Assembly: GCF_022763305.1 (NCBI RefSeq)
Contig: NZ_JALEGT010000021.1
Span: 1-47,240 of the forward strand
Length of the DNA: 47,240 nt
Source: Marivita sp.
GTDB lineage: Bacteria > Pseudomonadota > Alphaproteobacteria > Rhodobacterales > Rhodobacteraceae
Reading direction: 5' to 3'
A program made the translations under genes and the position numbers. Positions 42,915 through 47,240 of this stretch are shown here, in pieces (the first letter of the stretch is position 1; each line of letters starts with the position of its first letter). The notes beneath the pieces are model-generated. The model worked only from the letters and a program-made list of their open reading frames with translations, was not told the DNA's origin and searched no databases.

Positions 42915-44747
42915 TCAAAACGAGGTTTCGATGCCGAAACGAATTGTACGCTCCGGAGCATTGAAGCCTGTGACTGTTTCATAGTCGACATCGGCCACGT
43001 TATCGATGGCAGCATAGGCCGCGGTCGAATTCGTGATGTCGTAGCGCGCCGACAGGTCAACGACAGTGTAATCGTCAAGCCGTGTCGGCGTGCCAAAGCC
43101 ATCAAGAATATCCGCAACGCGCGAGACATTCATGCCAAGCTGAAGCCGATCCGTGACATCCGCTTCAAGCGCAAGCGACAGGTCATGACGCGGCACACGC
43201 ACCAGACGCTCGCCATCTGTCTCTGCTTCGGTCAGCGTATAGCTGCCAGACAGGCGCAGCCAGTCCAAGACCGCGTAGGAACCGCTCAACTCCAGACCTT
43301 TGGTCGTCGTTTTTCCGTCCAGCTGTGTATAACATCCGAAAGACTGCGACGGCAGGCAGTTCGACGAGGTCCCGAAGCCGATGAGGTCTTCGATCTCGGT
43401 ATAGAACAGAGTGGCGCGAACCGATCCACGGTCGCCGTAAGCGTGTTCCAGCCCGAGGTCTATGCTGCGGCTGGTTTCCGGATTCAGCGTCGTGCCGCCA
43501 GCATAGGGGCCAAAGCGCTCGTAGAGGGACGGTGCGCGATAACCGGTTGCGATGGACGTGCGCAGCGTCGTGGCATCGCTGAGCGCATAGGAGAGCGCCG
43601 CGCGGCCAGACAACTGGCCATCGAAATCAGAGTAATCGTCATAGCGCAGGGTCAGCGACAGTTCGATGTCACTGCTGGGCCGCAGCTTGACCTCGCCAAA
43701 GACCGCCGAGTTCGCCGCTTCGTAGTCCACGCCATCCAGCGAAGAGCGCTCTTCGGTCCAGTCGGCTCCGAATGCCACGTCAAGCGTCGGAGAGATTTCG
43801 CCGGTTGCAAGATACGAGACTGCGTCCCGCTCTCCGATGAACTCTCGTGTGAAACCACCGGCATCAAAGCGGTCCGTTTCGAACCGGCTGAACGACAGTT
43901 CGTGCGACCAGCCGCCCACCAGATATTCGCCAAAAACGCGCGCGCCCCGCCGCACCACGTCGAGCTCTCCGGACGCGTCCGTGGTGGAGCGGTCAAATTC
44001 CGACGTGCTTTCGGCCCAAAGCGCGTTGACGCCCACGCGGATCGCATCGCTGACCTCATACGCTGCAAAGACGTTCGCCGTACTCTGTGCGAATCCGTCG
44101 TTTTCCGTGTCGGTCGGGCGGGCCGAGAACCCTTCCGACGTGACGCGACCAAAACTGAACGCAAGTTCGGCACGGTCATCACGGTAGCCAAGACTCAAAG
44201 ACCCGGCATAGGTTTCGAAACTGCCTGCCTCGACGGTTGCACGGCCCGAAACGCCATCGACGTCCGGCCGCCAGCTTTCGATCTCGACGACACCGGCGAT
44301 GGCATCAGAGCCGTAAATCGCGGATTGCGTACCTTTGACAACGGCCACGCGATTGATCGTCCCGGTGGTCAGCGTGCCGAAATTGAAGCGGGTTTGGGTG
44401 ATGGACGGATCGGTTACGTCGATCCCGTCGATGCGAACACCGACATAGGCATCCCCAAGACCGCGAATCCGCAGCGCCGCTTGCGTGCCCAAGCCACCAT
44501 TCGAGGTGACGGACACGCCCGGCAAAGCTGACAGTGCGGCGGCCGTGTTCAGCCCTTTGACCGTCAGGTCCTCCGAGTCGGCGATGTCGATCGTGGCCCC
44601 TGTCGTGTCGAGGTTCGTTGGCAGCAGCCCGCCGAAGACGACGATTTCGCCAAGGTCGATGATGTCGCTGCCTGCGTCTTGAGCCGCAACGACGGACGGC
44701 GCGACAAGCGTCGTGCAAAGAAGTAGTTTGGTGGTGAGGCGCTTCAT
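42915..44747 (-). CDS. btuB: TonB-dependent cobalamin receptor (BtuB-like)
   Basis: A 610-residue outer-membrane receptor with a signal peptide (cleavage near residue 22). The TonB box region is IIDLGEIVVFGG, the plug domain reads AALSALPGVSVTSNGGLGTQAALRIRG-like text with VDGIDVTDPS, and the beta-barrel ends in the C-terminal aromatic residue (RFGIETSF). The cobalamin riboswitch upstream identifies the cargo. The ATG at 44747 is used; open sequence further upstream is the riboswitch leader, not protein. Confidence 0.9.
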   Translation of the reverse strand: MKRLTTKLLLCTTLVAPSVVAAQDAGSDIIDLGEIVVFGGLLPTNLDTTGATIDIADSEDLTVKGLNTAAALSALPGVSVTSNGGLGTQAALRIRGLGDAYVGVRIDGIDVTDPSITQTRFNFGTLTTGTINRVAVVKGTQSAIYGSDAIAGVVEIESWRPDVDGVSGRATVEAGSFETYAGSLSLGYRDDRAELAFSFGRVTSEGFSARPTDTENDGFAQSTANVFAAYEVSDAIRVGVNALWAESTSEFDRSTTDASGELDVVRRGARVFGEYLVGGWSHELSFSRFETDRFDAGGFTREFIGERDAVSYLATGEISPTLDVAFGADWTEERSSLDGVDYEAANSAVFGEVKLRPSSDIELSLTLRYDDYSDFDGQLSGRAALSYALSDATTLRTSIATGYRAPSLYERFGPYAGGTTLNPETSRSIDLGLEHAYGDRGSVRATLFYTEIEDLIGFGTSSNCLPSQSFGCYTQLDGKTTTKGLELSGSYAVLDWLRLSGSYTLTEAETDGERLVRVPRHDLSLALEADVTDRLQLGMNVSRVADILDGFGTPTRLDDYTVVDLSARYDITNSTAAYAAIDNVADVDYETVTGFNAPERTIRFGIETSF

Positions 44748-44889
44748 AGCTCTGGTCCCAGCCATTATCCGATGCAAAGGCATCGCGTGTTTCAAAAATC
44801 TGGGACATGTCACATGCCCGCAGACGGTGATGGACACCACTGCGGACGTGCCGCCGCCCTGACGCACCCCGCGTCCGGACTGGGTGTTG

Positions 44890-45045
44890 GCTCGCGGCAG
44901 GTCTCCTGACTTGCGGGTCGTCGCTTTGCTGGCCTTCCCAACGCCTGCGGCGTCAGTGGCATCTGCAGCATCGCTCACCGCTTACAGTTGCGGGGGCAGT
45001 CACGGAATTTCCGACCAAAGGCCGAAGCACCGCGTTCCCTTTTCA
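44890..45045 (-). ncRNA. Cobalamin riboswitch (AdoCbl-type leader)
   Basis: On the minus strand the conserved blocks appear in order: GGGAAcGCGGTG, then the B12 box core GACTGCCCCCGCAACTGTAA, then ATGCCACTG, GGGAAGGCC, and finally the 3' block AAGTCAGGAGACCTGCC ending near 44896. About 150 bases separate it from the btuB ATG. It should turn off btuB-btuF expression when cobalamin is plentiful. Confidence 0.93.
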
Positions 45046-45277
45046 CCCAGCACAACCGCACCGGGACCGAAAGCAAACCCATATGCGCTCAGGTCTTCTT
45101 TCCGGTCAAGAGGCGCAATCTGCGGGCCGTTGAATTCTCGCGCAGATGCGGCAATCCGCCGTCCGACGGATCTGGAGTACGCTTTCGACGGGGTCCCGGA
45201 GGTGCCAACGATTTTACAGTTCTGATCGGCTTTGATGATGTGAACGCCCCCGGACGCATCAATTGCACACTCTAGGG

Positions 45278-45385
45278 TTAGGTGTTCAGTCCCGGCATTT
45301 GGTGGATCGGGTCTGAATTGAATCTGTCCGACTCTGATGTCCAAATCTTGCAGATGTATTCGCAAGGAGTGAGTCCGTTGAGGGA
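45278..45385 (-). mobile_element. C-terminal remnant of an IS481-type transposase
   Basis: The minus strand encodes LNGLTPCEYICKIWTSE followed by SDRFNSDPIHQMPGLNT and a stop (TAA at 45278-45280). This is the C-terminus of a DDE transposase of the IS481 group, recognised from the LTPYEYICKIWT and HQMPGLNT wording. Everything upstream is missing; the frame breaks near 45385. Confidence 0.7.
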
Positions 45386-45449
45386 CATGATCCTCCAGCG
45401 CGAACTCATGGAACAGAGCCGGTTGCGACTCCTGCCGCCGTCCCATCAT
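45381..45449 (-). mobile_element. N-terminal remnant of an IS1182-type transposase
   Basis: The minus strand has GGGAGGATTGGCG and then MMGRRQESQPALFHEFALED followed by HVP, the N-terminus of an IS1182-family transposase. It stops after about 23 codons, where the IS481-type fragment begins. The leader of the element probably extends to about 45500. Confidence 0.65.
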
Positions 45450-45574
45450 CGCCAATCCTCCCATACCTTGCAGGAGTTGAATCAGTCGATAGCCCTTCGA
45501 TCAAGCACGAGTTTTTCAACGAAACACGCCCAAACAATCCAGCCAGAACTCCATGACCAAGGCCTGCAGCTTGC

Positions 45575-47005
45575 TCACCCAGAATCCGCGACGCGCTCCC
45601 AGAACGACGCTTTGCGGGCGTGATTTGCCTTCAGTCCGTCGAGATATTCCTCGTGCGACGGGTGCCCCGCATAGTCCGGTATCGCCATGTCCGCTGACGC
45701 GCAGGACGCGAGGTGGCGGGCGGCGTGGCCGTAGCGGCCTGAGCGGGACTTGGTCAGGGCGAAGTCGATCATTGAGCGCCACAGCAGGACGGCGGCCAGG
45801 GGGTGCGTGGGCGTCAGCGCATCGGCAAGCGGGGTCAGGATGTCATAGGCATCGCCATCGATCTCGGTGTGGCGGGACAGGACCAACTGGGACGCGAGGG
45901 ACATGTCCTGAACTTGCAGGCAGTAGGCCAAGGCCGCGTCGATGACCGGAAAGGCGAGCACATGCTGGCGGGCGGCGTCTTCGGCTTCGATGTCCTCGAA
46001 ATCCGGCAAGAGCTTGAGGTGCCGGCGCAGCGCATCTGGACACAGGCGCTTTTCGAACCGCGCCCACAGGGCATTGCGGAGGTCATCCTTACGGCCCAGC
46101 GCCTCGAGGCAGGCGAAATGCGCCTCATCAAGGTCGGCGGTGTCAAACCAGTGGTCGGTCGGCAGGGCACGGTCGACAAGCTGCAGCGCCTCTTCGGCGC
46201 GGCCAGCGGCCAGCAGGCGTGTCGCGGCCTCGGGGGCGATGGTGTGGAAGGTCAGTTGTTCGGCTGTGTACCGGGCCAGCCAAGCGTCGACGTCCCCTTG
46301 CAGATCGGCGACATCCTGCAGGATCATCTCGACAGTCCGGTCGCGGGCGACACGCGCGCGGTCTTCGCGCTGTGCGGGGTCTGTGATGAATTCGTAGAGA
46401 ACCAGATCGGCCTCGGTCAGCGGCGCAGATCGCGCAGCCTCTGACAGTACCTTGAGATGCGCCAGACCGGTGTCACCCAAAGCCTCTGCCAAGGCATGGA
46501 CGGCATGATCGAACGCGCCGTAGCCATCGACTGAAACCGCCTCGAAAACGTCTTCCGCGAGAGCCTTGGGGTCTTTGGTCAGGGATGGCGCAACACGCGA
46601 GATCGCGTCCATCGCGTCGCGCATCACGTCGCCGATCGTGCCCCAGCTGTCGTCCGTGCGCTCATGAATACCGGCCGCCAGATGTAGCTGCGCCCAAAGC
46701 AAGTCGAACGCCAGGTCCGGCGCGTCAGGCGCGATGCCTGTTTCGATCAGCTGCGTGAGGTCGGACAGTTCCTTGGCCAGCGTCTTCTGCGCCTTGCGGG
46801 AGATGAAGCTGCGGCCCCGCCGAACCTGCGCAAACCGCTTGCGCACATCGGTGGCGATGGTCTCGGTGCCCTGTTCCGCCGCAAGCGCCATGCGCACGCG
46901 CCGCTGGCGGGCCGCGTCGCCTTTGACGCTTTCCAAGAGCAGGTCGGCCAAAACATCTGCGCCCAGGGTCAGCAAGTTCGCCTTGTTCAGAGCTTTTCCC
47001 GCCAT
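45575..47005 (-). CDS. DUF6880 family protein
   Basis: A 476-residue soluble, helix-rich protein that matches the DUF6880 family, with DPKALAEDVFEAVSVDGYGAFD and an alpha-solenoid-like leucine pattern. PTHPLAAVLLWRSMIDFAL and GLKANHARKASFWERV close the protein. No catalytic motif is visible and no function is established. The ATG at 47005 follows AGGAGGACGGC. The 3' end lies just before the insertion-sequence scar but appears intact. Confidence 0.78.
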   Translation of the reverse strand: MAGKALNKANLLTLGADVLADLLLESVKGDAARQRRVRMALAAEQGTETIATDVRKRFAQVRRGRSFISRKAQKTLAKELSDLTQLIETGIAPDAPDLAFDLLWAQLHLAAGIHERTDDSWGTIGDVMRDAMDAISRVAPSLTKDPKALAEDVFEAVSVDGYGAFDHAVHALAEALGDTGLAHLKVLSEAARSAPLTEADLVLYEFITDPAQREDRARVARDRTVEMILQDVADLQGDVDAWLARYTAEQLTFHTIAPEAATRLLAAGRAEEALQLVDRALPTDHWFDTADLDEAHFACLEALGRKDDLRNALWARFEKRLCPDALRRHLKLLPDFEDIEAEDAARQHVLAFPVIDAALAYCLQVQDMSLASQLVLSRHTEIDGDAYDILTPLADALTPTHPLAAVLLWRSMIDFALTKSRSGRYGHAARHLASCASADMAIPDYAGHPSHEEYLDGLKANHARKASFWERVADSG

Positions 47006-47240
47006 TGCCGTCCTCCTGTGCCGCAACTCCAGACCGGAATCTAAATATAGAAAAGGCGCCCCTTGGGCGCCCCATATCTAGCTCGAACCGTCGTCTTCGC
47101 GAAATCTTTGCCCGATTCCGTGCTAACTTTGCCCCGATTTACAAAAATCAGTGCGTCCAAGCGCCCTTGCGATCAACTGCGAAGTTTTCCGCATATCCGC
47201 GTCGCCGGATATTGGGTTTGCGCTTGTTTGGGGTGAGCTG
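47006..47240. other. Right-edge intergenic region
   Basis: About 235 bp with no supported gene. It holds one terminator-like hairpin (listed separately). Confidence 0.5.
47051..47071 (-). terminator. Rho-independent terminator reading leftward
   Basis: On the minus strand GGCGCCC-AAG-GGGCGCC is followed by TTTTC. It would end a transcript coming from beyond the right edge of the window, upstream of the DUF6880 gene. Confidence 0.65.

Noticed and set aside
44748-44978. N-terminal extension of the btuB frame
   Set aside because: The extension is the riboswitch leader. The ATG at 44747 starts a normal signal peptide.
1-47240. Prophage, CRISPR array, tRNA or rRNA genes, defence islands
   Set aside because: No spaced repeats, phage structural genes, cloverleaf sequences or restriction or toxin modules were recognised on either strand. 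Short RNA genes could be missed without a covariance search.

Overview
The window looks like a piece of chromosome from a marine Roseobacter-group bacterium (Rhodobacteraceae, Alphaproteobacteria). It is GC-rich by eye. It holds TRAP transporters, the cell-cycle factor TrcR, COQ9, the dnaX-ybaB-recR and ihfB-lapA-trpF blocks, and intergenic palindromes of a kind common in this group. No tRNA, rRNA, CRISPR array, prophage or replication origin was seen.

Region 1 (1-7.8 kb) is a catabolic island. A Gfo/Idh/MocA oxidoreductase and a GntR/UTRA regulator read leftward. Facing them are an SsuD-type flavin-dependent sulfonate monooxygenase, a YdhF-type aldo/keto reductase, a flavin reductase and a complete TRAP transporter, closed by a strong terminator. 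The enzyme set matches the oxidative sulfoquinovose route (sulfo-SMO: monooxygenase, 6-oxo-sugar reductase, flavin reductase), but with a TRAP importer and a Gfo/Idh protein where other versions use an ABC importer and a GH31 sulfoquinovosidase. This is the most interesting system in the window; the substrate is inferred.

Region 2 (7.8-17.7 kb) is mostly housekeeping: a fatty acid desaturase, a TrmO-like gene with its centre deleted in frame, an orphan HTH/periplasmic-binding-like regulator, dnaX with a small membrane protein, ybaB and recR, a persulfide dioxygenase-like plus rhodanese pair, trcR, a secreted RNase T2, COQ9 and rpsU.

Region 3 (18.1-29.4 kb) is a run of small-molecule enzymes: HAD dehalogenase, two alpha/beta hydrolases (one PcaD-like), a serine/threonine dehydratase-like PLP enzyme, an MFS exporter, a zinc alcohol dehydrogenase and an enolase-superfamily sugar-acid dehydratase. 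An ArsR-type regulator with the two-cysteine signature of the persulfide sensors SqrR/BigR overlaps an amidase gene. A DUF1801 protein and an acyl-CoA synthetase follow.

Region 4 (29.4-39.5 kb) has a CUT1-type sugar ABC operon behind a LacI-type operator, an LDHD-type D-2-hydroxyacid dehydrogenase, a YedK/HMCES protein, a UshA-like 5'-nucleotidase, a DUF952 protein and pyrD.

Region 5 (39.5-47.2 kb) carries trpF, a LapA-domain protein, ihfB, a fumarylacetoacetate hydrolase-family enzyme, btuB-btuF behind a clear cobalamin riboswitch, a scar of two fused insertion-sequence fragments, and a DUF6880 protein.
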